From positions 1,291,392 through 1,355,391 of the forward strand of contig NZ_LNUT01000004.1 of NCBI RefSeq assembly GCF_001512305.1: a stretch of DNA of 64,000 nucleotides, given 5' to 3'. Both the position numbers and the translations under genes were made by a program. This DNA is from Arthrobacter sp. EPSL27. GTDB lineage: Bacteria; Actinomycetota; Actinomycetes; Actinomycetales; Micrococcaceae. The notes beneath the pieces are model-generated. The model had not been told where the DNA came from and searched no databases. It saw only the letters and a list, made by a program, of their open reading frames with translations. The first letter of the stretch is position 1, and each line of letters opens with the position of its first letter. Shown piece after piece: positions 1 to 8,688 of this stretch.

Positions 1-856
1 TTTCGATCTTCACGGATTCGCGGAATGCCGTGAGGTCGCAGCGGAGTTCCTCCAGCGAGTACAGGAAGAACGGCATGCGCTGCTTGATCATAAAGGGATC
101 GAAGGGCAGGTCCCCGCGCATGTGGGTGCGGTCGTGGATGAGGTCCCACATCACGAAGGTTTCCTCGGCCAGTTCCTGGTCCTCAAGGAGCGCAGCGGCG
201 TCCTCGGGGAGCTGCAGCGACGTGATGTCCGCGGCGGCGCGCAGGACGCGGCGGAAACGGGCGGCCTCGCGGTCGGCGAAGATGGCGCCCCACGTAAAGG
301 TGGGGGTTTCGCGGACGGCCACGGTCTCCGGGAAAAGCACCGCGGAGTTGGTGTCGTAGCCCGGAGTGAAGTCCAGGAAGCGGATGGGCACAAAGAGCCT
401 GTTGGAGTATTCGCCCGACTCCAGCCCCTCGATGAACTCGGGCCAGATGACCTCGATCAGCACGGCCTCGACCAGGCGGTTGCTGCTGCCATTCTGGGTG
501 TACATCGGGAAGACCACGAGGTGCTGCAGGCCATTGACCCGGTGCTGCTGCGGCTGGAACGCCTGCAGGGAGTCGAGGAAGTCCGGCACGCCGAAGCCGC
601 CGTCGGCCCAGCGACCGAAGTCCGCCACGAGCAGGGAGAGGTACTCGGCGTCGTGCGGCAGCGCCGGAGCGAGGGCTGAGATGGCAGCCGTGATAGTGCG
701 GACATGACCGGCGGCCGCAGCATGATCGGCCGCCTCCGGGACGGAACCGTCCTTGACCTGGAGCTGCTGCAGGGCCGCGGCGGCGGCCTTGAGCTGCAGC
801 CACTCCGGGGAGCTCGCGGAGATCGGGGCAGTGGTGGTGATAGCGGTGGTGGTCAT
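1..856 (-). CDS. DUF6421 family protein, C-terminus beyond the left edge
   Basis: The reading frame is open from an ATG at 856 down to base 1, so about 285 residues are visible and the C-terminus lies outside the window. An AAAGG-type ribosome binding site lies about a dozen bases upstream of the ATG. The protein begins MTTTAITTTAPIS. It contains a conserved-looking HDRTHMRGDLPFDP stretch near residue 250 that could bind metal, but this is only a guess from His/Asp content. I recognise it as the actinobacterial DUF6421 family, whose function is unknown to me. There is no signal peptide or obvious membrane segment. The family call is from memory of homologues and is moderately sure; the coding call is firm. 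Confidence 0.72.
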   Translation of the reverse strand, partial: MTTTAITTTAPISASSPEWLQLKAAAAALQQLQVKDGSVPEAADHAAAAGHVRTITAAISALAPALPHDAEYLSLLVADFGRWADGGFGVPDFLDSLQAFQPQQHRVNGLQHLVVFPMYTQNGSSNRLVEAVLIEVIWPEFIEGLESGEYSNRLFVPIRFLDFTPGYDTNSAVLFPETVAVRETPTFTWGAIFADREAARFRRVLRAAADITSLQLPEDAAALLEDQELAEETFVMWDLIHDRTHMRGDLPFDPFMIKQRMPFFLYSLEELRCDLTAFRESVKIE

Positions 857-986
857 CGTCAGCAGGCGCCTTTCTATGTGCTGGAAGCGTCGCTCTTCAG
901 CGTCTTCTTCGAGCGTAGCAAGGAGTCAGGATCCCTAATGCAAAATATGCCCGAGCATAAGAAAGACTGTGGCTAACGTGCTGCGC

Positions 987-1028
987 AAGGCCCGCCAGCT
1001 CCAGTTGCCTGGTTGCTGGCGGGCCATT
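987..1028 (-). terminator. Hairpin downstream of msrB
   Basis: A perfect 11-bp stem (989-999 with 1015-1025, GGCCCGCCAGC) encloses a 15-nt loop, about 25 bases past the msrB stop. It has little U-tract, so it may be an actinobacterial U-less terminator. Confidence 0.6.
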
Positions 1029-1052
1029 GCAGGAAACTCCTGCCGGGGAGGA

Positions 1053-1580
1053 CTACTGTCCGGCGCCGCCGTCGTCCGTGACCAGCTTCAAGGAGACCGA
1101 ATTGATGCAGTAGCGCTGGTCGGTGGGGGTGCCGTAGCCCTCCCCCTCGAACACGTGGCCGAGGTGGGAGTCGCAGGTGGCGCAGCGGACCTCGACGCGG
1201 TCCATGCCGAGGGTGCGGTCGTGGATGTACCGGACCGTGCCCTCGGCGAGCGGGGCCCAGAAGGAGGGCCAGCCGCAGTGCGAATCGAACTTCTCCTTGC
1301 TGGTGAACAGCTCGGTGCCGCATGCCCGGCACTGGTAGACGCCCGCGGTGTGGGTGTCCCAGTACTCTCCGGTGTACGGCCGCTCGGTCCCGGCCTGGCG
1401 CAGCACCCGGTACTCCTCGGGCGAGAGCTCCTGGCGCCACTGCGCGTCGGTCTTCTCCAAGGTCTTCTCCCCGGACGCCTGATCACCGGTCGCGGCCCCG
1501 GACTGTCCGGGCGCGCCGGCGGTGGAGCCCCCGGGCACGGCGACGGAAGGGGTCTTGGGCTTGTTGCTAAAGATGCTCAT
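1053..1580 (-). CDS. msrB: Peptide-methionine (R)-S-oxide reductase MsrB
   Basis: A protein of 175 residues that reduces methionine-R-sulfoxide in oxidised proteins, a thioredoxin-dependent cytosolic repair reaction. The MsrB core occupies about residues 47-168. Two zinc-binding CxxC pairs are seen (C84/C87 and C133/C136). The nucleophilic cysteine is C158 in RYCINSVSL, with a candidate resolving cysteine at C102 in HCGWPSF. The first 45 residues are a Gly/Ala/Pro-rich extension that is not part of the fold. The gene lies 14 bp downstream of the conserved hypothetical gene ending at 1595, so the two are probably co-transcribed. Identification is firm. Confidence 0.96.
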   Translation of the reverse strand: MSIFSNKPKTPSVAVPGGSTAGAPGQSGAATGDQASGEKTLEKTDAQWRQELSPEEYRVLRQAGTERPYTGEYWDTHTAGVYQCRACGTELFTSKEKFDSHCGWPSFWAPLAEGTVRYIHDRTLGMDRVEVRCATCDSHLGHVFEGEGYGTPTDQRYCINSVSLKLVTDDGGAGQ

Positions 1581-1594
1581 AGCCTGAATAACGC

Positions 1595-2083
1595 TCAGGA
1601 GTCCCCGATAAATCCCGATCCGGCGTACAGATGCAGCACCGGCAGGCCCAGCTTGTCCTGGGCCTTGGTGGCCCAGTCGGTGTGGAAGGTGTCCGCGACG
1701 GCGTGCGGGCGGGTGATCACCACGGCCTGCCCGGCGCCCAGTTCCCGGACTTTGGCGACCATGCTGTCGACGGCCTCGCCCTCGACGATTTCGCCGGTCA
1801 CGCCGCTGCCGAGCCCGGCCAGTGCCGCGAGGGAGGCTGCCAGGGTCTCGGCCGCTTCAGCGCGTTCCCCGGCGGGATCGGGATGGGATGTCAGTTCGCG
1901 GAAGGCCTTGGAGATTTCCAGCAGGGACAGGTTCTCCAAAAAATCCACCAGCAGGTGCCGCTCCGTGCTGGCCGGAACCAGGACCACCAGCGGGGCGTCA
2001 CCTCCGGCCAGCAGTCTTTCGATGTTGACACGGTCATCTGCGCCGAGGGGCTCTTCTGTCAAAATGACGATTGGTTCACTCAT
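1595..2083 (-). CDS. Conserved hypothetical protein, possible universal-stress-like fold
   Basis: A 162-residue acidic protein starting MSEPIVILTEEPLG. It has alternating hydrophobic strands and helices (APLVVLVPAS near residue 30, QAVVITRP near 120, GLPVLHLYAG near 145) that would suit a Rossmann-like or universal-stress-protein fold. I see no ATP-binding GxxGxxG signature, so this is inference. It is the first gene of a likely two-gene unit with msrB and starts 159 bp from the divergent hydrolase gene. I do not recognise a function. Confidence 0.75.
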   Translation of the reverse strand: MSEPIVILTEEPLGADDRVNIERLLAGGDAPLVVLVPASTERHLLVDFLENLSLLEISKAFRELTSHPDPAGERAEAAETLAASLAALAGLGSGVTGEIVEGEAVDSMVAKVRELGAGQAVVITRPHAVADTFHTDWATKAQDKLGLPVLHLYAGSGFIGDS

Positions 2084-2242
2084 GACCCCAGCCTAGTCTC
2101 GCTCCGGGGTGCCCGCACGGATTGGCGCAGCCCGCTGCGCGGCGCCGCTGCAGGGCCGGCTGCCCTGCTGGCGCGCCGGACCGGTGGCCACCCGCCGCGC
2201 CGGGATGCCGTGTTGGGCGGGCAGTTCGGTAAGAATGGTGCC

Positions 2243-3604
2243 ATGGCTTCATCCTCACCCCTCTTGCCAGGCCCGCAGCGGACTGCTGCTGTCCGCCGCA
2301 AGGCCGCCCGCGCCGTCGCGGGCCCCGCGCCTGACGTGTCCGTTCCGGGCTCCGCCAAGTGGGCCCTGGCCGGCGTGATCGGCGGCAGCGCGGCGGCCGG
2401 CGTGCTCGCCGCAGGCTCCTCCGCCCTTGCCCTGTATTTCGCCCGGCGCGTGATCACTCCCGCGCGCGTCCGGGAGGAGGACCAGGAAGTGCTCGCGGTG
2501 ATCCGGCGCGACGGCGGTCTGCAGGTGATCCTCGCGGCAACGCCCGACGCCACCGTGGAGGGTGTCTACGGGCTGTTCTTCGACGGCGGCCGAGGCCACG
2601 CCCGCATCGGCCGGATTGTGTCCTATTCACCGGCAGAGCGGACGGTCCAGCGCGAAGTCGAAGCCGTCTACAGCGGCGACCTCAGCACGGCCCGCCGGGG
2701 TTACTGGAGCGGCGCCGCGTACCCCGACCCGGCCGGCATAGGCCTGCCCGCGGAGGACGTGGACATAGACGTCGACGGCGGGACCGCGCCGGCATGGCTG
2801 GTCCGGGCTCCGCAGGAGTCCGGCGTCTGGGCGATCATGGTGCACGGCCGCGGCGCGAGCCGGCAGGAGTGCCTGCGGGCGGTGCGGACCGCCCGGGAAC
2901 TGGGCATGTCCAGCCTGCTGATCACGTACCGCAACGACGGGCTGGCGCCCTCCGCGCAGGACGGGCGCTACGGCCTGGGCTCCACGGAGTGGCGCGATGT
3001 CGAGGCGGCCATCACGTTCGCGCTGGCGAACGGGGCCCGTGAGGTGGTGCTGTTCGGCTGGTCCATGGGCGGCGCGATCTGCCTCCAGACCGCTGACCTG
3101 TCCCGCTACCACCCCCTGATCCGGGCCATGGTGCTGGACGCGCCGGTCATCAACTGGGTGAATGTGCTGGCCCACCACGCCGAGCTCAACCGGATCCCGT
3201 CGGCGGTGGGCAGGTACGGGCAGCTGATGATGAGCCACAAGCTGGGCCGCCGGCTGACCGGCCTCGCGGCTCCGGTGGACCTCAAGGCGATGGACTGGGT
3301 GTCCCGTGCGGTGGAACTGCGGACCCCCACGCTGATCATCCACAGTGTCGACGACGAATACGTGCCCTACGGCCCGTCTGCTGCCCTGGCCGAGAAGAAC
3401 CCGGAGATGGTCACCTTCGAGACCTTTGACCGTGCCCGGCACACGAAGGAGTGGAACGTGGATCCGGAGCGCTGGGAGCGGCTGGTCACGGCGTGGCTGG
3501 GGCAGCAGCTCGCACCCCGGTCGAACCCCGGCCAGCACGATCCCCTGGCGGAGCCCAGTCCGGACGCGCAGCCCTATCCCGAGGCCCAGGCGCCGCCGAG
3601 TTGA
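2243..3604 (+). CDS. Membrane-anchored alpha/beta hydrolase
   Basis: A 453-residue hydrolase. The start is set at the ATG at 2243 because the frame upstream overlaps the antisense gene. Residues about 40-67 form one hydrophobic segment that probably anchors the protein, leaving the catalytic part mostly on one side of the membrane. The alpha/beta hydrolase core runs from about 185 to 425. It has an oxyanion-type HGRG at 201, the nucleophile elbow GWSMGG with S274, a likely acid at D370 or D371 in HSVDDEYVP, and H400 in RARH. The last 30 residues are Pro/Gln-rich. Substrate is unknown; esterase or peptidase activity is possible. Confidence 0.88.
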   Translation: MASSSPLLPGPQRTAAVRRKAARAVAGPAPDVSVPGSAKWALAGVIGGSAAAGVLAAGSSALALYFARRVITPARVREEDQEVLAVIRRDGGLQVILAATPDATVEGVYGLFFDGGRGHARIGRIVSYSPAERTVQREVEAVYSGDLSTARRGYWSGAAYPDPAGIGLPAEDVDIDVDGGTAPAWLVRAPQESGVWAIMVHGRGASRQECLRAVRTARELGMSSLLITYRNDGLAPSAQDGRYGLGSTEWRDVEAAITFALANGAREVVLFGWSMGGAICLQTADLSRYHPLIRAMVLDAPVINWVNVLAHHAELNRIPSAVGRYGQLMMSHKLGRRLTGLAAPVDLKAMDWVSRAVELRTPTLIIHSVDDEYVPYGPSAALAEKNPEMVTFETFDRARHTKEWNVDPERWERLVTAWLGQQLAPRSNPGQHDPLAEPSPDAQPYPEAQAPPS

Positions 3605-3609
3605 CACTT

Positions 3610-3640
3610 CGCGGCAGTGTTTCTCAAGAACATTGCCGCG
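3610..3640. terminator. Bidirectional hairpin between convergent genes
   Basis: A GCGGCA...TGCCGC stem of 11 pairs with one mismatch lies between the hydrolase (+) and ybaK (-). Its position fits a shared terminator. Confidence 0.5.
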
Positions 3641-3692
3641 TGCTGCACACTCGATGCGCCAGGTAGCCCCGTGGAGTCCCGTTCAGTCCCGT

Positions 3693-4190
3693 TCAGTCCC
3701 GGCCGGTGCCGATCCGTGCCGTGCGGGCCCCGGTGAGGCGGATGAGTTCTGTCGGGTCGAGTTCGATATCCAGGCCGCGCCGCCCGCCGGAGACCAGGAT
3801 GGTGTCCAGGTCCAGGGCGCTGTTGTCGAGGACGGTGGGGGAGGGCTGCCGCTGGCCCAGCGGCGAGATGCCGCCCAGCACGTAGCCCGTGCGCCGTTCC
3901 GCCGCGGCCGGGTCGGCCATGGCCGCCTTCTTCCCGCCGAGTGCGGCCGCCATGGCCTTGAGGTCCAGGTTGCCGCTCACCGGGACGACGCCGACGGCGA
4001 GCCGGCCGTCGACGTCGACCATCAGTGTCTTGAACACCCGGGCCGGATCGATGCCCAGCACCTCCGCCGCTTCCAGCCCGTAGCTGGCGGCTGCCGGGTC
4101 GTGGCTGTAGGGGTGGACAGTGAAGGGAACCCCGGCGGCCGCCAGTGCGGCGGTGGCCGGGGTTCCCTGTGATGCCTGCTTGCGTGCCAT
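3693..4190 (-). CDS. ybaK: YbaK/EbsC-family Cys-tRNA(Pro) deacylase
   Basis: A 165-residue protein of the YbaK/ProX editing family. These enzymes hydrolyse Cys-tRNA(Pro) in trans, removing the product that prolyl-tRNA synthetase mischarges. The family pattern is seen in VFKTLMV near residue 52, GKKAAMAD near 86, and the GGISPLG loop near 106. The length is typical. It is the last gene of the run rhodanese-sufE-ybaK on the minus strand, 41 bp after sufE. A direct repeat of a 10-mer (gttcagtccc, 3681-3700) spans the stop codon. Deacylase specificity is inferred from the family. Confidence 0.9.
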   Translation of the reverse strand: MARKQASQGTPATAALAAAGVPFTVHPYSHDPAAASYGLEAAEVLGIDPARVFKTLMVDVDGRLAVGVVPVSGNLDLKAMAAALGGKKAAMADPAAAERRTGYVLGGISPLGQRQPSPTVLDNSALDLDTILVSGGRRGLDIELDPTELIRLTGARTARIGTGRD

Positions 4191-4231
4191 GGGCTTCTCC
4201 GCTGGTTAGGGTGCCTGCGCGGGCGGTCCGG

Positions 4232-4690
4232 TCAGGACTGCTGTGGGAGGGCGGCGACCTTGCGCTTGATCCGGCCCAGCATCGCCGTCATCCCGCGCAT
4301 CCGGAGCGGGGTGATGGCCCGGGTGAGGCCCAGCAGCTCCGGCATGTCATCGGGGACGGCAAGGATCTCGGCCGGGCTCAGCCCGTCGAGACCCTCGTGC
4401 AGCACCCCGGCGAAGCCGCGCGTGGTGGGTGCCTCGGGCGGGGCCTTGAAGAAGAGCCGCACGCTGTCCGCTGGGCCGCCGTCGGACTTTTCCGTCTCAA
4501 TGGTGAGGAACAGCGGCGACTGGCATTCCACCACCTGCTCCATCAGCTCGGGGTGGTCCGCCAGGCGCTCCGGCGGGTCCGGGAGCTCGCGCGAGAACTC
4601 GAGCAGCAGCTGGAGCCGTTCGGGTTCGGTGACGGCCTGGAAGTCGTCAACAATTTGCGACAGGGCAGTGGGGAGTGCAGAAGTATTCAT
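4232..4690 (-). CDS. sufE: SufE-family sulfur acceptor protein
   Basis: A 152-residue SufE-like protein. SufE takes a persulfide from cysteine desulfurase onto one cysteine and passes it to the SUF Fe-S scaffold. The candidate sulfur-accepting cysteine is C56 in VVECQSPLFL, the family's conserved site. It starts with an ATG at 4690, only 21 bp after the rhodanese gene, so the pair is almost certainly one transcript. No suf scaffold genes are in the window. In this position it may serve the rhodanese instead of, or as well as, SufS; that is inference. Confidence 0.92.
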   Translation of the reverse strand: MNTSALPTALSQIVDDFQAVTEPERLQLLLEFSRELPDPPERLADHPELMEQVVECQSPLFLTIETEKSDGGPADSVRLFFKAPPEAPTTRGFAGVLHEGLDGLSPAEILAVPDDMPELLGLTRAITPLRMRGMTAMLGRIKRKVAALPQQS

Positions 4691-4711
4691 CGGTTCCAGC
4701 TTACGCCCGGC

Positions 4712-5629
4712 CTACCGGTGGGCAGGCGCCGTGCCGCGCTCGGTGCCCTTGGCGATGGGGACGCGGACCGCGTTGCCCCACTCGGTCCAGGAGCCGTCGT
4801 AATTTCGGACCGAGTCGAAGCCCAGCAGGTACTTCAGCGCGAACCACGTGTGGCTGGACCGCTCGCCGATCCGGCAATAAGCCACCACGTCGTCGCCTTC
4901 CGTGAGCCCGGCTTCGCCGAGGTACAGGGCCTCGAGCTCGGCGCGGCTCCGGTAGGTACCGTCCTCTGCTGCCGCGCGGGCCCAGGGGATGGACGCGGCG
5001 GTGGGGATGTGGCCGCCGCGCAGGGCGCCTTCCTCGGGGTAGGCGGGCATGTGGGTGCGCTGGCCGGTGTATTCCTCGGTGGAGCGGACGTCGATGAGCG
5101 GCTTGCCGAAGTGCGCCAGCACGTCTTCCTTGAAGGCGCGGATCGGGGCGTCGTTGCGCTCGACGACGGGGTACTCGCCGGGAGTGATGGCGGGCTTGTC
5201 GGTCGTCAGGGCGCGGCCTTCGGCGATCCACTTGTCCCGGCCGCCGTCGAGCAGCCGGACATCCTCGTGGCCGAACAGGGTGAACACCCAGAGGGCGTAG
5301 GCTGCCCACCAGTTGGACTTGTCGCCGTAGATGACCACGGTGCTGTCCCGGGAGATGCCCTTGGCGGCGGCGAGCGTGGCGAACGCCGCGCCGTCGACGT
5401 AGTCGCGCGTGACCTCGTCGTTCAGGTCCGTGTGCCAGTCGATCTTCACAGCGCCCGGAATGTGGCCGGTCTCGTACAGCAGCACGTCCTCGTCCGACTC
5501 CACCACCACGAGCTTGCCGTCCTGCAGCGCCCCGGACTCGATCGCGGCGGCCAGCCACTCGGTGGAGACCAGCCGTTCGGGGTGGGCGTAGGCGGCGAAC
5601 TTCTCGTTCTGCTCAACGGGATAGGGCAT
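4712..5629 (-). CDS. sseA: Thiosulfate/3-mercaptopyruvate sulfurtransferase (two-domain rhodanese)
   Basis: A 305-residue two-domain rhodanese. The N-terminal inactive domain spans about residues 18-140 and the C-terminal catalytic domain about 170-295. The active-site cysteine is C252 in the loop CRIGERS, which resembles actinobacterial thiosulfate sulfurtransferases (CysA/SseA type). It moves sulfane sulfur from thiosulfate or mercaptopyruvate to cyanide or thiol acceptors. It leads the operon with sufE and ybaK, implying a sulfur-relay role. The upstream gene zapE is divergent. Donor specificity cannot be read from the sequence. Confidence 0.93.
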   Translation of the reverse strand: MPYPVEQNEKFAAYAHPERLVSTEWLAAAIESGALQDGKLVVVESDEDVLLYETGHIPGAVKIDWHTDLNDEVTRDYVDGAAFATLAAAKGISRDSTVVIYGDKSNWWAAYALWVFTLFGHEDVRLLDGGRDKWIAEGRALTTDKPAITPGEYPVVERNDAPIRAFKEDVLAHFGKPLIDVRSTEEYTGQRTHMPAYPEEGALRGGHIPTAASIPWARAAAEDGTYRSRAELEALYLGEAGLTEGDDVVAYCRIGERSSHTWFALKYLLGFDSVRNYDGSWTEWGNAVRVPIAKGTERGTAPAHR

Positions 5630-5862
5630 TGGAGTGGCCTTTCACTGAAACGGTCAGGAGGCCGGGCCATCAAAAAGGAATCGAACGCGGCGCCGGGCTT
5701 CCTCCAACACTAGCCACGCCATGCCGGTATTGCTCCACTGCATTCACACTCGGAAATATGGCCTTCGTCACGTGGCGCCGTCCCGTTCCACGCCGCCACA
5801 CGGGCAGTGCGCGCATTGCCGGTATTCTTTCTGGGGACAAGAGACCAGCAGAACGGACCACC

Positions 5863-6900
5863 TTGGTACAGATCGAACAGCTCGCCGCCCGCACCCCGGC
5901 AGTTTCAGTGGATGAACTCCTCAACGGTTTTTATCCCTCGCCGCGCTTCGGTGAGGTGTCGTTTTCCAGCTACCGGCCGGATCCTTCCCAGCCCAGCCAG
6001 GCTGCCGCCGTCAAGGCGCTGGAGGGTTTCGCCGCCAACGTGGGAGCGCGCGACGGCGACGGCCTCTTCAAGCGTCTCTTCGGCAAGAAGGACGAATCCC
6101 GGGCGGGGATCTACCTCGACGGCGGGTTCGGTGTCGGCAAGACCCACCTGCTCGCCTCACTCTGGCACGCAGCTCCCGGCCCCAAGGCCTTTGGCACCTT
6201 CGTGGAATACACCAACCTGGTGGGGGCACTGTCCTTCCGCAAAACGGTCGATGCCCTGAGCAACTACAAACTGGTCTGCATTGACGAGTTCGAGCTTGAT
6301 GATCCGGGCGACACCGTGCTCATGTCCCGGCTGATGCGCGAACTGGCCGACGCCGGCGTCAAGCTCGCGGCCACGTCCAACACGTTGCCGGGTTCCCTGG
6401 GCGACGGCCGGTTTGCCGCCGTTGACTTCGCCCGCGAAATCCAGGTGCTGGCGGACCAGTTCGACGTCGTCCGCATCGACGGCGAGGACTTCCGCCACCG
6501 TGGACTGCCCGCCGCGCCGGAGCCGCTGCCCAACGAGCAGCTGACGCACCGGATGCAGACGGAGTTCCATGGCAAGACGGTGGCGCGCGATGAGTTCAGC
6601 ACGCTGATCGACCACCTGGCGGGCGTCCACCCCAGCCGCTACCGCCAGTTGCTTGACGGAATTGAAGGAGTGGTCTGGAAGAACGTCCACACCATTTCCG
6701 AGCAGGCCGTCGCTCTGCGGTTCGTGGTGCTGGCGGACCGGCTCTACGACAAGGACGTCCCGATCCTTGCCAGCGGGGTGCCGTTCGACCAGCTGTTTAC
6801 CGAGGAAATGATGACCGGCGGATATATGAAGAAGTACTTCCGCGCCGTTTCGAGGCTCACCGCCCTGGCCCGCGAAGGCCAGAACCACGAACCGTCCTAG
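5863..6900 (+). CDS. zapE: Cell division protein ZapE (AFG1-like ATPase)
   Basis: An AFG1/ZapE-family P-loop ATPase of 345 residues, peripheral to the cell membrane and linked in proteobacteria to Z-ring behaviour. Walker A is GGFGVGKTH at about residues 87-95 and Walker B is VCIDEFELDD near 135. I chose the TTG at 5863, giving MVQIEQLAARTPAVS, because this matches the usual N-terminus of the family. The open frame reaches back to 5629 but overlaps the divergent rhodanese promoter region. No strong ribosome binding site precedes the TTG, and a TATTCT sequence at 5824 could be the -10 of a near-leaderless transcript. The role in actinobacteria is untested as far as I know. Confidence 0.9.
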   Translation: MVQIEQLAARTPAVSVDELLNGFYPSPRFGEVSFSSYRPDPSQPSQAAAVKALEGFAANVGARDGDGLFKRLFGKKDESRAGIYLDGGFGVGKTHLLASLWHAAPGPKAFGTFVEYTNLVGALSFRKTVDALSNYKLVCIDEFELDDPGDTVLMSRLMRELADAGVKLAATSNTLPGSLGDGRFAAVDFAREIQVLADQFDVVRIDGEDFRHRGLPAAPEPLPNEQLTHRMQTEFHGKTVARDEFSTLIDHLAGVHPSRYRQLLDGIEGVVWKNVHTISEQAVALRFVVLADRLYDKDVPILASGVPFDQLFTEEMMTGGYMKKYFRAVSRLTALAREGQNHEPS

Positions 6901-6924
6901 GCCTCTAACCCCACCGCTCTAAAA

Positions 6925-6987
6925 GCAACGCGGGGTCACCTGCAGCCCGTCCTGATGTTCCGGACGGTCCGCAAGTGACCCCGCGTT
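6925..6987. repeat. Dispersed palindromic element, copy A
   Basis: The 13-bp arms at 6927-6939 and 6975-6987 (AACGCGGGGTCAC and its complement) are perfect, with an inner CCGTCC/GGACGG stem at 6947-6952 and 6962-6967. The same 15-base arm GCAACGCGGGGTCAC starts copy B at 21851. It sits between the convergent genes zapE and the antitoxin-like gene, so it may act as a bidirectional terminator. Confidence 0.8.
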
Positions 6988-7056
6988 TGTTCGTTAAACG
7001 CCGGAAGTGCCGGCGCCGCCTCTCGGCGGGACCGGCACTTCGCTGACAGATCTGGG

Positions 7057-7332
7057 TCAGAGGCCTGGCTGGCGGGGTTCCCCGGCAACGGGCGGCTGAC
7101 CGGCGACGGGAGGCTGCTCTACAACCGGGTCCGAAGTGGGCCGGTTGTTCTGCTTGTCCACGAAGTCGGAAGCGCCGCGCTGCACAGCATCGATCTTGTC
7201 GGCGTGCTTTCCGCCGGTCTTGGAATCGACGAAATCACCCGCCTTTTCGATGCCGTCCTTGATGGCTTGTTCGTTGCCACCAATAACTTGCTGAGCCTTG
7301 CCCTTTAGATCGTCAAGTAAACCCACGGGCAC
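7057..7332 (-). CDS. MT0933/Rv0909-type antitoxin-like protein (orphan)
   Basis: A 91-residue, Lys/Asp-rich protein. The pattern KAGDFVDSKTGGKHADKID at about residues 30-48 matches the MT0933-like antitoxin family (mycobacterial Rv0909). The helical core is followed by a C-terminal tail with a PPVAGQPPVAGEP repeat. In mycobacteria the family partner is a SRPBCC-type toxin (Rv0910), but no such gene is adjacent here. An antitoxin role is therefore doubtful, and the protein may be a general small stress protein. The coding call is good because start, length and family all agree. Confidence 0.85.
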   Translation of the reverse strand: MPVGLLDDLKGKAQQVIGGNEQAIKDGIEKAGDFVDSKTGGKHADKIDAVQRGASDFVDKQNNRPTSDPVVEQPPVAGQPPVAGEPRQPGL

Positions 7333-7519
7333 CTCCCTTCGGTCGCGGAGCCAGATCGCTCCTAGCGATTTCTACCCTAGCGGGAGGTTGCGGGGGTGCC
7401 AAGGGTGTCCGCCCAGAGGGTAAAAGGCACCGGCCGGATGCAACAGGGCATAAGGTCCCCAGGTCGGGGCGATTGCCATTGATGTGGCCAGTCAGGTAAT
7501 TCAATGCCCCCTGGATACG

Positions 7520-7545
7520 AAAAAAGCAGCTCCGGGGGAGCTGCT
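7520..7545 (-). terminator. Rho-independent terminator of the minus-strand tRNA cluster
   Basis: A 9-bp perfect stem, AGCAGCTCC with GGAGCTGCT (7525-7533, 7537-7545), is followed on the minus strand by six T residues. It lies 4 bp past the CCA end of the last tRNA. Confidence 0.92.
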
Positions 7546-7552
7546 CTCTTGG

Positions 7553-7624
7553 TGGGCGATACTGGGATCGAACCAGTGACCTCTTCCGTGTCAGGGAAGC
7601 GCGCTACCGCTGCGCCAATCGCCC
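7553..7624 (-). tRNA. tRNA-Val(GAC), copy 1
   Basis: A full cloverleaf. The acceptor stem is GGGCGAT/ATCGCCC with discriminator A, and the anticodon loop CTGACAC gives GAC. The CCA end is encoded (7552-7550). It is the last gene of the cluster before the terminator. Confidence 0.97.
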
Positions 7625-7662
7625 GCAACCGGAAGGATCCGGAGTGGAGTTGTAATGAAGAG

Positions 7663-7735
<73 letters not shown>

Positions 7736-7793
7736 ATTTAGTCCATACCGGCCGGGCCGGTGGAACTGCATCAAGCAAGTTGCCTTGCTCTAG

Positions 7794-7865
7794 TGGGCGA
7801 TACTGGGATCGAACCAGTGACCTCTTCCGTGTCAGGGAAGCGCGCTACCGCTGCGCCAATCGCCC
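7794..7865 (-). tRNA. tRNA-Val(GAC), copy 2
   Basis: The same mature sequence as the tRNA-Val at 7553-7624 with anticodon GAC, but without an encoded CCA. Confidence 0.97.
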
Positions 7866-7904
7866 CTTGCAACCGGTCGGAACCGGAAACCAGGGTTTTC
7901 ACCG

Positions 7905-7975
7905 AGGTGGGTACGGGATTCGAACCCGTGTATACGGCTTTGCAGGCCGCTGCCTCGCCTCTCGGCCAACCCACC
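7905..7975 (-). tRNA. tRNA-Cys(GCA)
   Basis: The acceptor is GGTGGGT/ACCCACC with U73, the usual cysteine discriminator. The anticodon loop CTGCAAA gives GCA. At 71 nt it is the expected short form, and CCA is not encoded. Confidence 0.97.
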
Positions 7976-8020
7976 GTGTAGATAGGATTCCGAAGAACCT
8001 TACCGTGACAGTGTCCTGCG

Positions 8021-8093
<73 letters not shown>

Positions 8094-8510
8094 ATTATTG
8101 TCAGCAATTCCGCGCCGCAATCGGCATTTCCTCGCGTTCCAACGAGTAAGAACTCTATAGGAGGTTCAGGGAACTTACAAATCGGGACGACGGCGGCGGG
8201 CCCCGGGGCCGCTGCATCCTTGAGTTCTAGGGGTTTTGACTAATTACAGCCCTGTAATTAGCTGGCGCTTTCGGGGCGGCGGAGCGTCCTGGGCGCATTG
8301 CTATGTGGGGTGGGTGTCGGTGCAAGCTGCGCGTTTCGCCGGGCTGACCGGGATCCTGGTGGTTCCACTACTCCGGTTCCGGATGACCGGATCGTGTTGG
8401 CTCGGCGCTCACCGTTACAGGTGCGGAGGGTGCGCCGGTAAAGGTCCAAGGCGGCGCTGGCGCCCCGATTTCTTTATTCCGCCAGGGTGGGCTAGCATTC
8501 AATGGCATTG
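8094..8510. other. Intergenic region between divergent tRNA units
   Basis: A 417-bp stretch with no convincing gene. It should contain the promoters of the minus-strand tRNA cluster and of tRNA-Val(CAC). A TAGCAT at 8493-8498 could be the -10 of the latter; no clear -35 is seen. Confidence 0.5.
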
Positions 8511-8582
8511 GGGCGATTGGCGCAGTGGTAGCGCGCTTCGTTCACACCGAAGAGGTCACTGGTTCGAACCCAGTATCGCCCA
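8511..8582 (+). tRNA. tRNA-Val(CAC)
   Basis: The acceptor is GGGCGAT/ATCGCCC with discriminator A and an encoded CCA at 8583-8585. The anticodon loop TTCACAC gives CAC. It differs from the GAC isoacceptors mainly in the anticodon arm. It is monocistronic, with a terminator immediately downstream. Confidence 0.97.
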
Positions 8583-8589
8583 CCAATGA

Positions 8590-8632
8590 AATGGTCCGTT
8601 CCGCTCTCCAAGCGGGGCGGACCATTGTTGTT
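8590..8632 (+). terminator. Terminator of tRNA-Val(CAC)
   Basis: A 9-bp stem, AATGGTCCG with CGGACCATT (8590-8598, 8618-8626), has an inner CCGCT/AGCGG stem and is followed by TTGTT. Confidence 0.88.
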
Positions 8633-8688
8633 AGTGCAGCAGGAACGCTGCTTGCCTCACTGTCAGTGCCCCGTGAAAGAGTTTTGCC

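Noticed and set aside
183..803. 206-residue minus-strand frame overlapping the DUF6421 gene
   Set aside because: It is an out-of-frame shadow rich in Arg, Pro and Gly; the DUF6421 frame has the ribosome binding site and family match.
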